Assembly (NCBI GenBank): GCA_009760855.2
Contig: WPIO01000007.1
Coordinates: forward strand, 543,501 to 607,500
Length of the DNA stretch: 64,000 nt
From: Cristatella mucedo
Taxonomy: Eukaryota; Bryozoa; Phylactolaemata; Cristatellidae
Direction: 5' to 3'
Below, piece by piece: positions 1 through 11,014 of the stretch (the stretch's first letter is position 1; the number at the start of each line of letters is the position of its first letter). The translations under genes and the position numbers were made by a program. The notes below the pieces were generated by a model that did not search any database, was not told where the DNA came from, and was given only the letters and a program-made list of their open reading frames with translations.

Positions 1-712
1 TGATGCTTTTGTGAGATTAAAGTACTCCAGAGGGATCGGGAGTTTAATGGCATTAAAGGTGGCCGAGAGACTAGAATAAATCATCGCTCCTGGAAATATC
101 TGTACATACTTGAATGTTCGCCTCTTTGGAAAGATTATCTCCAAATGAAATGACCGTTGCTTACATGCTAGGTTTGAACTTTTGATATCGAGATTCAGCT
201 GGCTTGTCACCACTTATTCGTCCAAGTGTCTGCGACAGTACCGGCAATATGGAAAAAGGAGGAGGATGCAACCTTCCCCTTGTCTAGGTCGACATTTTAT
301 TTATTCTCATTGCAACATCTTGAAATGTCAGCTTCGCACCACATTTGGGCTGCTGACTGCAGATTGAATCAGATCCGCATAGGTCATGTGCAGGTCATGT
401 GCAGGATTTTTTTAGGATCAACTTTGACAACTTGAAATAAAGCAAGTCTCCGTACCTGGGCACGGCGAGTAGATCGCAGCGACAACTAGCCTCTTCCTTT
501 TGGGGAACTTCGAACAAAGGAACCGAAATACTGCCTAGAGAGTTCTTGAAAAGCTGCTTGAAATTGATAAAAGAGCGATCGGCCATGGCTACCCCACCAC
601 CAGATGCTTATGATGTTTGGTTACGAAAGAACGAGCAGCACTCGGGGCAGCTATCGCTGTGGTCGGGTTTTGGTAGATTTCAGCGCGGTCTTAGTAACAG
701 CTAACAGCTGTG
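1..712. other. Anonymous non-coding DNA
   Basis: Only short overlapping reading frames are present, with no domain, codon pattern or repeat I recognise. I see no gene here. Confidence 0.6.
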
Positions 713-880
713 GTGAGCCGCGATGGTACAGGTAAGGCGTTGCTTTCACGACCTTGGGACCGAGGTCGTGGGTTCGAATCCTGCGGCTGGCGATGCTTTA
801 TTGTCGCTGCAAGCGCTGTTTATAGCCGTAAAGGTTCTTCTGTCGCTATACAAAAGACTTCAAATAGGCTAGTATTTTTT
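713..880 (+). repeat. SINE-1 copy (tRNA-derived SINE), sense
   Basis: The head is tRNA-like with a perfect polymerase III B box, GGTTCGAATCC, preceded by a palindrome of the form CGACCTTGG..CCGAGGTCG. The family body follows (GGCGAT..TTTATTGTCGC, a CTGCAAGC motif, GCCGTAAAGG and CGCTATACAAAAG). It ends in a short T-rich tail near TAGTATTTTTT. The same order recurs in about a dozen places in the window on both strands, which defines the family. The copy is moderately diverged and has no clear target duplication. Confidence 0.88.
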
Positions 881-2061
881 CACGGTCCTTGGCAAAATCA
901 CGTCGCTAATTATTAGGGATTTACTGCATATTGAAGGTGCCTTCTGCCAATGGGAACTTTTTCAAGAGTGGCCGCCAGGATGCACGCGGTCGAATTATCA
1001 CTAGTTTAGAGCGAGGCACTCTTTCGCTTAAAAGAGAAGAGTACTGAGACGCTGTAAAGGATGCGAGAAAGGCTGGAGATGCCTCCGCTTCGCCTCGCTT
1101 GCTTTGACCGGGCTTTCTCGGGGAGATGCGCACAGTTCGCTATCCGTGGCAGAAGCAGCGGCACCAACGAATGCAGATGAACAGCAATAGCGAAGCGATA
1201 ATAAGCACGCACGATCGTCCCAAACGCTACGGTCACCATGAGCCGACGTAGCTGCACTGGCTACTGGCTCGGAAACGGGAGAGACGCGCTTACCTGCTGG
1301 ACGGCGGGCACAAGCAGACGGCATTGAGGCATCAAGAGACAGGCAATGAATGCCCTACAGGTTATTAGGATTAAATAGGCATGCTTTAGCCGGGTCTTAG
1401 TAGCTGCATAGGTTTGTGCGTTCGATACTAGCAAGTGTTGTTTGTGCCTGTTGCTTCTCGGCCACTGGTGTGTGTGTGCCCAGCTCTCGGCGGGTAGTCG
1501 GGCGGTTGGCTCGGTGCGGCCTTTGATGTGGGTGTGTGGCCCACCAAGGTGGCTCACTGCAGATGCACTCCCTTATCTGTGGCTTTCGGAAAATCCCTCT
1601 CTGATCAGAAAACACGGACAGTGCTTGGTGAACCGGAAACATCCTTTGCTGATTTAACGACCGGGGATAAAAAGTTCGACGAAGCTCTTTTCGAACGTGC
1701 AATGGTATCGTCGCAGTTCTTATAGAGCCTGCGAGCTGTCCTCAGCCTTTAAATACGATTGCACGGACCTGTGGTTTGTAGTTGAGTCATCCGGCTCAAT
1801 TCACGCCGACGGCCGACTGTTGACCTCAACCTTCAATTGATATCTCTTGCCTCGGAGAAAGCCGTCAAGCACCTGGAGTGGCAATCAATCAAACCGCCTG
1901 AAGCCACACTTCAAAATAGCCTGCAGCCTCCGTGTGTTGACCGGCCGGTCTGCCGTAGAGCGCACAAGGCGAGGACTGGTGCATCACACTGCACCCACTG
2001 CAATTGTTCTGCTATTCCGAGTGTGCGAAAAAAGTACAGCTACGTTGCGGTAAGAATGAGG
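881..2061. other. Anonymous DNA
   Basis: Several overlapping frames of 65-100 codons exist on both strands. None has a recognisable domain or a convincing start or splice context. I see no gene and no repeat I can name. Confidence 0.5.
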
Positions 2062-2250
2062 ATAAATAAATAAATAAATCATAGTTGATTTAACAGCCTC
2101 TTTTTGTATAGCGACAGTAGAGCCTTTACGGCTATCACCACCGCTTGCAGTGGCGATAAGGAATCGCCCACCGCAGGAATCGAACCCACGACCTTTCGAC
2201 AAAGGTCGCGAAAGCAACCGCCTTACATAGTGTGCCATCACGGCTCACCA
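2062..2250 (-). repeat. SINE-1 copy, antisense
   Basis: Read on the minus strand it has the tRNA-like head (GGCACACTATGTAAGG), the B box GGTTCGATTCC, the body with GCGATTCCTTATCGCC and GCTATACAAAAAGAG, and a (ATTT)n tail that lies on the left at 2062-2079. The palindrome before the B box differs from the other copies (CGACCTTT..AAAGGTCG in place of CGACCTCGG..CCGAGGTCG), yet both arms still pair. Confidence 0.9.
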
Positions 2251-2416
2251 TCCGGACTCCAGATGTTCATGGAGTAGCAACAGTGTGCGTTCTGTTGATT
2301 GTAGTCGCCTATGGAAATGCGGCGTCATGCAATTCTGTTATTCTCAGTTTTTATCGTAAGAAGCGTCGCTGTACGCCGATTCTACTTTGGTCGCTAGACT
2401 TAGCGTATGCACCAAC

Positions 2417-2545
2417 CTCTCTTTTCTCTCTCTTTCGTTCTCTGCTCTCTCTCTCTCTCTCTCTCTCACTCAAATCTCCCCATTTTCACTCTTTCTTTCT
2501 CGCTGTCTCATTTCTTTTCTCGCTTGGTCTCTCGGTCGCTGTCTC
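2417..2545 (+). repeat. CT-rich microsatellite
   Basis: The tract is impure (CT)n with CTTT and TCTG interruptions and includes a pure CT run near 2448-2468. Frames through it give Ser/Leu/Phe strings that are artefacts of the repeat. Confidence 0.85.
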
Positions 2546-2899
2546 TTCCATGCGTTCATTACAGCCGCATTAGATGGGCTTCTGACACTTGCTCTCGCAA
2601 TCTTGTCTGCCGTTTGCAATGTGAGTGTGCACCACTACTTTAGCAGCACGCGCGCAGGCCGATGTAGGTAAGATATGTAGTTATTATCGATTACATTTTT
2701 TACTGATCATAACAGATTGAACCCTCCCGGAGTGAGAAAAGCGGGTCAAGGTAGTCACCTCGTGAATCCAGTGTCCCGTGAGCACTCTAGTCTGGCTGGT
2801 GCCCGAAACTCCCTACGAATTCAGATGGGAGAAGATGACCGTCACCTCGGAGTTTACGGTTTGCATTTATAAGCCTACGCGAGGAAAGCTCATGAGTCT

Positions 2900-3560
2900 G
2901 GCAGACAATACGGCGGGCTATAGGACGCCGCTGGAAATCCCGAGTAGGCGGCAGACCGCCGAGCCGCTAGCGCCTGGTCCTGGCGGCGGCAGTAGCGCAT
3001 GCGAAGCGCCGCGTACTCTTCTCTCCGCTGGGCCGCCCGCGAGCGGCGCCCGCGAGCGGCGCCGACGCAAGCTCGCGCCTCTCCCTGCCTTTGCAGGTTC
3101 AACCTCACCAACTTGCGTCGACTCGCAAAACGTTCGCGGTCGTGCTCGACGTTACGCCCGCTGGAGGCGCCGCCGTCATATCGTTTCACTACTCCGTCAC
3201 GCCTCGCCGCAGCCCGTACGAGTAAGCTCGAGGCAGCTGAGCCGACTCGTGCGACCGATGCAGAGCTTGCGACGAGAGCGCGCAGGGAAGGCCGGCCAGT
3301 GAAGCCTTCACTGTCGCCACGCTGCTGGCGCTGCCAAGCCGGAGTCGTAGAGCTACGACTCCGGTCGCCGAATCAATCGCACTCGCAGCGCCGTTCGCGT
3401 CGCCACTTCTGGTCGGTGAGGAACTGTCGTGCCGGGCGAAAATAAATACTCGAGTGCCCACCACTGCCATCTGCTGCGTGGCTAGCGCCTCACGTGACTC
3501 GGGCGGATGCGAACCGCCGCCCGGCGACCTATGATCGGCCTCGCGGCGAAGCAACGCTGA
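2900..3560. other. GC- and CpG-rich segment, function unknown
   Basis: This stretch is markedly richer in G+C and CpG than its flanks. It contains a 13-bp direct repeat, CGCGAGCGGCGCC, twice between about 3037 and 3063. Long open frames occur on both strands (2778-3302 plus, 2999-3445 plus, 3189-3614 minus), as expected where high GC makes stops rare. It could be a CpG island or first exon of a host gene, or the 5' region of an element. No domain is visible, so I call no gene. Confidence 0.4.
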
Positions 3561-3698
3561 GGCAATCGTACGGTTGCAGAGTGCCTCGCGAAGGCGGGAT
3601 CTGCAAAAGATCAACGAAAAGGAAGCGATTGGAAAATGCTTTCAAAATACACCTGGTGAGATTATTGCCGACCAACTGAGTCTCTTTGGCTCAGGGGT

Positions 3699-3860
3699 GC
3701 TAGCTGGTTTAACAGTATTTTGCATAGCAACGGAAGAGCCTTTAAGGCTTTCTCCACCGCTCGCAGCGGCGATAAAGATTCACCCACTGCCGGATTCGAA
3801 CCCACAACCTCGGGACCGAGGTCGTGAAAACCAACCACCTTACCTAGTGTGACGTCACGT
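3699..3860 (-). repeat. SINE-1 copy, antisense, tailless
   Basis: Minus-strand order is a head with TAGGTAAGGTGG, the palindrome CGACCTCGG..CCGAGGTTG, a B-box variant GGTTCGAATCC, then the GCAGTGGG, TTTATCGCCGC and AAAGGCTCTTC blocks, and a final AACCAGCTAGC. The (ATTT)n tail is missing. It lies back to back with a possible SINE-2 fragment at 3868. Confidence 0.85.
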
Positions 3861-3867
3861 GTAAGGA

Positions 3868-3975
3868 TAGGTGCTCCCATTTGACGGCCAAGGTCAGGGG
3901 GAGGGCTCGGGAGCTCTGTGACGTAAGTGAAGCGCCTGTTATGGTGATTAAGTTCTCTTGGCAGTTTATTCGGGT
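3868..3975 (+). repeat. Probable SINE-2 fragment, sense
   Basis: The block GGTCAGGGGGAGGGCTCGGGAG resembles the B-box part of SINE-2, although it is diverged. It is followed by GTGAAGCGCCTG and GATTAAGTTCTCTTGG, the tail motif shared with LINE-A. The assignment rests mainly on that tail. Confidence 0.45.
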
Positions 3976-4102
3976 GCACTTTTGTGGGTAATGACAAAAA
4001 TGTAACCAATTTCACAATGCCCTTGCAATGACTACGCTGCGGACTGCAAAATTGTGGCGAAATTATCACCTCCAAACAAGCATGTTAGTACAGCAGCTCT
4101 GT

Positions 4103-4293
4103 AGCGAGCCGTAATGGCTCACTAGGTAAGGCGGTTGCTTTTCACGACCTCGGCCCCGAGGTCGTGGGTTCGAATCCTGCAGTGGGCGATCCTTTATCGC
4201 CACTGCAAGCGGTGGTGATAGCCGGAAAGGCTCTTCAGTTGCTATACAAAAGAGGCTGTTAAATCAGCTAGCATTTATTTATTTATTTATTTA
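4103..4293 (+). repeat. SINE-1 copy, sense, best preserved
   Basis: This is the clearest copy. It has an A-box-like TGGCTCACTAGG, the near-perfect palindrome CACGACCTCGG..CCGAGGTCGTG, B box GGTTCGAATCC, the self-complementary GGCGATCC..TATCGCC, CACTGCAAGCGGTGG, GCTATACAAAAGAGGC, and a terminal (ATTT)n of about five units. TAGCG occurs at both ends, which may be a 5-bp target duplication but is too short to be certain. Confidence 0.92.
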
Positions 4294-4847
4294 GCGCCTT
4301 CTCAATATAGTTCTTAGGCCTCAAACACGGTGCTCGTAGCGGGGTCGTGTCAAGCCAAAGCTAATGACTAATTTCGACGGAAGCTGCGCCTCCCAGCGCG
4401 GCTAACGAGTTGGAGCGCATGGCTCGTGCTACAAAGCAGCGAAGGTATTCCAACGGCCGCTGAGCACTGGGGCAACAAAGAGTGCGGACGCCTTGGTACA
4501 AGTCAAGTCAAGATCTGTTTGTAGCATAGGAACAAATATATCCGGAAAATGAAGGAGGACTACAGCTATCACCGGCCGACCACAGCGCACAGAACAGTAC
4601 AAACGATAACTTGGACAAAACTCGCGTTTGATGCCCAGAGTGCAGCTCGCAGCGGCCTGGTTCGAGCCAAAGGCACGCAAGGCTATTAGACGACGGGCTT
4701 TTTTTGGTTAGCAGATTGTGGTATAAAATATGCCAGTCATTATAATTCAGGAACCGCGAATGACATTTCGCGGACATGATCTGAACTTACATAGTACGCC
4801 TAAGTTAAGCTACACTATACACTAGTGAATTGGACCCGCAGATCTTG
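4294..4847. other. Anonymous DNA
   Basis: No repeat of the families defined here and no convincing coding frame is visible. The frames at 4429-4680 and 4508-4777 (minus) overlap and look random. Confidence 0.5.
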
Positions 4848-4942
4848 CATTTCCATTTGCAGCAAATGTAAAGCGCCTAGAAAGAGATTAAGTTCTCTGA
4901 GGGCGCTTTATCGAGTGCATTATTATTACTTTTATTATCGGC
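4848..4942 (+). mobile_element. LINE-A 3' end, sense
   Basis: The diagnostic LINE-A tail is present: GCAGCAAATGTAAAGCGCC, TAGAAAGAGATTAAGTTC, TCTGAGGGCGCTTTATCGAG, then an impure (ATT)n. Only about 95 bp of the element remains, which fits extreme 5' truncation during target-primed reverse transcription. Confidence 0.85.
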
Positions 4943-5212
4943 CCAGTGGCTCCAGAAGCTCGCACTTCACAGCCCAGGCTACGGGTAAAAGTAAACAGCT
5001 TGAGCATCTTTGGATAGATTTTGTAAAAGCATTACTCCTGATTATTGATAGAGTCGACACCGACCTGTTGGAAGAGCGGCTGTTCTAGTGTGGCTTTTAC
5101 ACTTGCTGGACATTTCAGACGGCTAGCGACAGACTTGGAATTTAGCAAGTACGATTCGGAGTAGCCCGGCAATCTATGCTCGGCGCGTCTTTTCAAAATC
5201 CATGAGCTACGT

Positions 5213-5395
5213 CATGCCGATATAATTGCCAAGCGCAGTGTAGGCTTCCATATTAAAGCAGATGGCACGCAGCTGTTCCTGTGCTTTGATCCCTCCCAGT
5301 CTTCTTGTCTGTGTCTTAACTTGCTCAGCTCCCTTGCCACTTGTATAGCTGACATCCACGCAGCAAGCAAAATAATCTCAGATCGAATGACATAA
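5213..5395 (+). mobile_element. LINE-A reverse transcriptase fragment, sense
   Basis: Nucleotide similarity to the RT core of the copy at 44669-45670: the GATNTAATTGCCAAGC block, then the region of the catalytic motif (read here as FHIKADGTQLFLCFDPSQS, where the intact copy has FYADD), then the CFDPSQ block. The catalytic YADD is lost. It is an isolated internal fragment without the 3' tail, bounded on the right by the tetranucleotide palindrome. Confidence 0.7.
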
Positions 5396-5398
5396 AAC

Positions 5399-5505
5399 AC
5401 AATAAATAAATAAATAGATAAATAAATGAATAAATAAATAAATAAATAAATAAATAAATAGATAAATAAATAAATAAATAAATATATATATATATATATA
5501 TATAT

Positions 5506-5548
<43 letters not shown>

Positions 5549-5598
5549 TCTATTTATTTATTCATTTATTTATCTATTTATTTATTTATTTATTATTT
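5399..5598. repeat. Long tetranucleotide palindrome, (AATA)n / (TATT)n
   Basis: An (AATA)n arm (about 5399-5482) is followed by a central (AT)n (5483-5505) and a (TATT)n arm. The interruptions are mirrored. G variants at 5417, 5428 and 5461 on the left face C variants at 5574, 5563 and 5550 on the right. The outer spacing is 11 bp on each side. The inner spacing differs by 20 bp, which is five repeat units. The arms should form a hairpin of about 80 bp. Confidence 0.9.
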
Positions 5599-6639
<1,041 letters not shown>

Positions 6640-6795
6640 GCTGGGATAAACAGGTGCGTTTTAAGCTTCTTTTAAAATGTCGTCGAGTCACGGGATGACG
6701 TGACGTCAGCAGGGAGTGAGCTCCAGGTCTTTGGAGCATGCAAACTAAAGGCGAGGTCTCCAAAGGATTTGAGGTTCGTACGAGGTGTGGCGAAT
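6640..6795 (-). mobile_element. LINE-A internal fragment, antisense, diverged
   Basis: Plus-strand blocks GGTGCGTTTTAAG, TCTTTTAAAATGTCGTC, TTTGGAGCATGCAAACTAAA and GTCTCCAAAGGATTTGAGG match the antisense of the C-terminal coding region of LINE-A (compare 44700-44835). The fragment has neither 5' RT motifs nor the 3' tail. Confidence 0.75.
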
Positions 6796-7804
6796 TGAAT
6801 AGAGCGATTTGAGCTCTGAATTAAAGCTCTCTCCATAGAGATTGCAAGGTGGCGGTAATGACAGCTCAGCAGCGATTTGCAGCATATGAACGTGCTAGTC
6901 TAAAGCAGTGTGGATTCTATGCAGCAGATGTTAGACACAACTAACGCTAAAGCTTCTTCTGTAATGATCCCAATGACTTTGCAACTTGGCTAATGCAATC
7001 CCGCGGTCTTCGTGTACGTGCAAGGCTCTTAATAGAAACATGCCCACGAGCGCTGCGATTCCGGCCTAGTTCTGAACGGACGTGGAAGCCGCCTTCTGCA
7101 AGTGTCGGATACTTAACCGTGTTGAAATAGTAAAATTTTGATAGCCACCGGACGTAGGTCGTCGCCCACATCCAGCCAACTGGGGCTGCAGGCGACATGT
7201 GCTCGATCGTGGAACAGGTGTAGCAAGCGCATGACCTGATGTCAAGATCTTCTTGCTCGAGTGGCGCTTAAACAGTTCATTCGACATCCAAGTGGTGTAA
7301 GTTGTGAAAAAGCGCAGATCCATCTCCTGTATCGGCCTTTGCTCAATGCACGGCCTGCTTAAGTTGAGTTGTTCGCACTAGCTTGAGAGCTGTGTCGCGG
7401 GTAGAACAAAGTAGCTTAACCCGTAATTGAAAGTCGCATTGCGTAATTATATCTTCAATTACAGCTGTCTTTTTACGTGCCCACGTCCCACCCAAACCTC
7501 AAATCTAGATTGACTTATTACTTGTGATAAAAGACCGAAACAGTGCGAGCCCGCAGGTCTTCTGGCCTGTACAGCAAGACGCTTACAGTTGGTTACCATT
7601 CTGTAGGTAGGCTTTTCTGCGGTGAACGTCCCAGCTGCCATATTACGTAACTTCTCTCTGACCAACGCCTGCTCTCCGTTAAATATCGTTTAGGAAAAGA
7701 TGTAATGTCACACACTTTAGGGTTATTCTCTTCTTCCATCTTACCTATCAGAATTATCTCCTCTATAGGCTTGAATCTTACCGCCGGCTCCTTTAACCCA
7801 ATTC
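6796..7804. other. Anonymous DNA
   Basis: The minus-strand frames at 6947-7198, 7066-7323 and 7459-7665 show no domain. I see no named repeat. Confidence 0.5.
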
Positions 7805-8508
7805 ACTTATCTAACTTCCGTAACTCTCAACTTGCTAGTCTACCGGTCTGTGCAATCAGGTGCTTATAGCTGGTGCAAAACTCTGCAGCTAGGCTTGTCT
7901 GTCATGAAGGTTTCAGTCACCACATCACACCACTTCTTGCTGACCTGCACTGGCTATCAGTCAAGCAGTGGATCGACTTCAAGGTTTTGTCGCTCACTTG
8001 TAGGTCACTTCCTTCTTTGGCTCCAGCCTATCTATCAGATCTACTCCCCCATCAGGCCAAGCATCATACCATCCACTTTTTGGAATCTAATTGTTTACCC
8101 ATACCTCTTATAACCTCAAATCCTTTGGAGACCGTGCTATTAGTTCGTATGCTCCCACAGCCTGAAACTCACTCCCGACCTGCGTCACGACATCTCCTGA
8201 CTTGACCACATTTAAAAAGAAACTAAAAAATGCTTCTATTTATCGGAGAACGTTGTGGGTCCATGAGATTCATCCTTTATGTGTTTATGCGTGCTGACAC
8301 TGTGCCTGGTGCCACTTATCAAACTTGCATACTGGCTCTGTGCATTTCACCCTTAACAATGTTATTCCTGTTGTTTACTAAGCATGGTGCCACTAACCAT
8401 TCGTGCTTCCTTTGCAGCAAATTTCAAGTGCCTAGACAAGAGATTAAGTTCTCTGAGGGTGCTATGTCAAATGCATTGTTATTATTATTATTATTATTAT
8501 TACTATAT
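7805..8508 (+). mobile_element. LINE-A 3' fragment, sense
   Basis: 5'-truncated copy beginning inside the C-terminal region of the RT ORF (AIRRLQLVQNSA equivalent near 7850). It includes remains of the HITPLLADLHWL motif (readable as HHITPLLADLHWLSVKQ, residues 14-30 of the frame at 7873-8205), the 3' UTR, and the GCAAATTTCAAGTGCCTAG..GATTAAGTTCTCTGAGG tail with (ATT)n at 8474-8508. Frameshifts split the reading frame between 7832-8113 and 7873-8205. Confidence 0.88.
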
Positions 8509-8559
8509 ATTTGCCTCTAACCAACCGGAAATCTTCAGGAGACCACATCTATATTTTGC

Positions 8560-8805
8560 AGGGTCCAAAACCGTGTAATGTACTCCCGACTGACGTCGCG
8601 ACAGCTCCCGACTTGGCGATCTTCTAAAATAAGCTCAAATCAAAACTGTTGGTGAAAGTATTCTCTTGGTCTGCATGCATTGTCTTGTGTTTGCTGATAC
8701 TGTATAATAAATTCCTAACTAACTGGCAAAACTCCCTCGAACTTTAAGTAAAGTTCCCATAGCAAGAGATAAAGTTCTCTTGGGTCGCCATAAAAAGTTC
8801 TTATT
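8560..8805 (+). mobile_element. Old LINE-A-like 3' end, sense, strongly diverged
   Basis: Blocks AATGTACTCCCGACTGACG, TCCCGACTTGGCGATCTTC and TTGTGTTTGCTGATACTGT parallel the end of the LINE-A ORF and 3' UTR. A degraded tail (AGTAAAGTTCCCATAGCAAG..AAGTTCTCTTGGG) follows at about 8745-8797. It may be an older relative and not LINE-A itself. Confidence 0.55.
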
Positions 8806-10022
8806 GTTATCATTAAGCTCTGTGGCAGCATCGGTAGCAGAATCGATCTCAGTCAGCTCCCATAATAATTTTAGGTACAGTCTCTTAGTAACTAGGTTGA
8901 ACTTTTTCAGGGCTGAACCTTGTGCAACGAATAGATGAATCGTAAAAATGAACCCTCAAACTTCATACCAATGTAGATTACCGGTGGTATCAACTTGTAC
9001 TAATTCTGCTGGTTGTTATTCTCTATGGGCTGCTGCTTAAAAATGTTAAGGTGGGCTAGAAGAAAGCATTGTCTGTGGTATTCCGGTAAGCTACGATCCC
9101 CAACTAGAAAGTGTCCTAGACCTTGAATTCCCCCAAAGAAAATCTATGACAGGATCTGAATATTTCTTGGCATATTTTTACCGAGAGGCCGTTTGGGAAT
9201 TGGGATTTTACACAATAGATATAAAAAGCCACTAAGATAACTCAGGATATCAGAACTCTCACATCTGTTTTAGTTCAACGTCATAATTATGCAGCATTAC
9301 TTCCAGTCTGGACGCTCCTACCAATACGATGCAACCGTGATGCATCTGTCTGGGTTTCACAAAATGGCCTGAGACGACAGCAACTCATGTGCAGATGAAC
9401 GGAACCGCATGTCATGAAAAGATCCGTGGAAAGCTGGTGGATCTCTTTAGATATATTCCTAAATTGAGAGCAGCATGCGTGAGTAGCGTGCTTGTGCTTC
9501 TCATTTAAGCAGACAATGAATGAGTGAGCGCATTTCCAGCATCTTTGGAGCTGCAACAGCAGTACAAAGTTAGGATATTCTGGAAGTCTCTGACATCATG
9601 CTCTTCCATTGCATTGTATCTTGATGGGACTATAGTAGGTACATTATGAAGTGTGTTTTTTCCCTTAATTTTTGCCGTTAGCCAATTCTGTATGTTATAG
9701 GTTCAATAGCAGCATAAGCTCAGCTAGGCAGGTCATATTCTTATGCATTTCTCCGTTTTCCTATTAACTGTACATAGTGTAAATAAAAGGGATTATTTCA
9801 CAATAATAATACATTTTCTAAGTACATTAAGGGAACTAAATCTCCCTTTCCAGGCACTTTAGATATGCAGAACTAGAGGCAATCAAATTATGGGGATGTA
9901 CTAATAATACCGACGGCTTATACAAAATCAGCGCCCGCACGCACATTAGAAACGACAGGCGGAGCAAATGCTGCGAGGAAGCGGTGGGTATTTTAGTTTC
10001 GCTTTTACTGAGGTCACGTCAC
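8806..10022. other. Anonymous DNA with one tail remnant
   Basis: No coding region is recognised. On the minus strand, 9803-9872 shows a degraded LINE-A/SINE-2-type tail (ATTAAGGGAACTAAATCTCCC..GGCACTTTAG on the plus strand) next to ATAATAAT. The rest is unassigned. Confidence 0.5.
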
Positions 10023-10215
10023 GAGGCCCTGGTATGGCTCAGGGGTCAAGGTGCTTGCCTTAGATGACTGAGGTCAACGTGAATGTGGTTGACGACTTAG
10101 GTCGTGGGCTCGAGCGCTGTGGCATATGTGAAGCGCATATATAGAGATTCAGTTCTCTTATAACGCTATATAAATATATAAATAAATAAATACATATACA
10201 TATATATATACAAAT
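10023..10215 (+). repeat. SINE-2 copy, sense, with AT-rich tail
   Basis: The head is tRNA-like (GCCCTGGTATGGCTCAGGGG, then CAAGGTGCTTGCC), followed by a B-box variant GGGCTCGAGCGC and GTGGCATATGTGAAGCGC. The LINE-A-like tail GAGATTCAGTTCTC..AACGCTATATAAAT comes next. It ends in AAATAAATAAAT and a short (TA)n to about 10212. The copy is distinct from SINE-1 in body and tail. Confidence 0.8.
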
Positions 10216-10314
10216 CTATGAGATATTGAGTATATGTCGATAGACATTCCCGGGCTTTATTTAAAAAAAATACTAAATGCATGGCCTCAAAGTGGTCAAA
10301 ATTAATAAAGGGCA

Positions 10315-10560
10315 TAATAATAATAATAATAATAATTCACTTGATAAAGCGCCCTCAGAGAACTTAGTCTCTCTCTAGGCGCTTTACATTTGCTGCAAAG
10401 GGATGACACAGCGACCAGAGGAAAGGCACATGTGTGTATCTCCTTCTGTAATTCCACAAAGTCATTAAGACCATAAGAGGGGAAGCCTAAGAAAAGAAAT
10501 ATTTCAGGTAGGTGAGCGGGAGCAAGGGAATGATGGGACTTAAAACTGCATAACATAAAC
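10315..10560 (-). mobile_element. LINE-A tail plus LINE-B/LINE-A scraps, antisense
   Basis: From the left the order is (ATT)n complement at 10315-10336, then the antisense LINE-A tail (CACTTGATAAAGCGCCCTCAG to TTTGCTGCAAAG). Next is a block matching the LINE-B 3' end (TGTATCTCCTTCTGTAATTCC, ACAAAGTCATTAAGACCAT at about 10433-10472), and then a LINE-A-like block (GGGAATGATGGGACTTAAAA). It is a mosaic of same-strand fragments, either nested insertions or a rearranged remnant. Confidence 0.65.
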
Positions 10561-10897
10561 GTCAAACCGGGTGTGCTATGTTTGATGGGAATACATCCGG
10601 TTCAAATAGGACCCGTGCAATGTCTCAGTTTCAACGCTCGCGACTGCAGGCTTGGCTACCAAGGTAAATGAATGCAGAAGCTTTAACCGAATGCATCTAA
10701 TCCTACGAGTTACGGACGCGGAGACTGCTTAGAAGGTGAGATGTCACAAGTGCATACCACCGCCGCTCCTGTGCTGACTTAATGAGAGTATACGTTATTT
10801 AGCTGTGCATACCAATGATTTTTTACGGCTACCATAGAATGCAGAGCAAGCTGTTTGAATTATCTGAGTACCGTTTTCAGCACCATTTACTCTACAG
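10561..10897. other. Anonymous DNA
   Basis: No feature recognised. Confidence 0.5.
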
Positions 10898-10949
<52 letters not shown>

Positions 10950-10954
10950 CATAC

Positions 10955-10991
<37 letters not shown>

Positions 10992-11014
10992 TTTTTTTTT
11001 TATGTGTGTGTGTA
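10898..11014. repeat. (TA)n microsatellite with T and TG runs
   Basis: A TA tract with ATAC interruptions is followed by a 10-T run and (TG)4. Frames through it give Tyr-Ile strings and are not genes. Confidence 0.95.

Noticed and set aside
2778-3302. A 174-residue gene in the GC-rich patch
   Set aside because: Comparable frames exist on the other strand, residues are Arg/Ala/Pro-biased as expected from GC content, and there is no domain.
713-4293. tRNA genes suggested by perfect B boxes (GGTTCGAATCC)
   Set aside because: No cloverleaf can be drawn: the anticodon region is a long palindrome, and the sequence runs into a common 3' body repeated many times. These are tRNA-derived SINEs.
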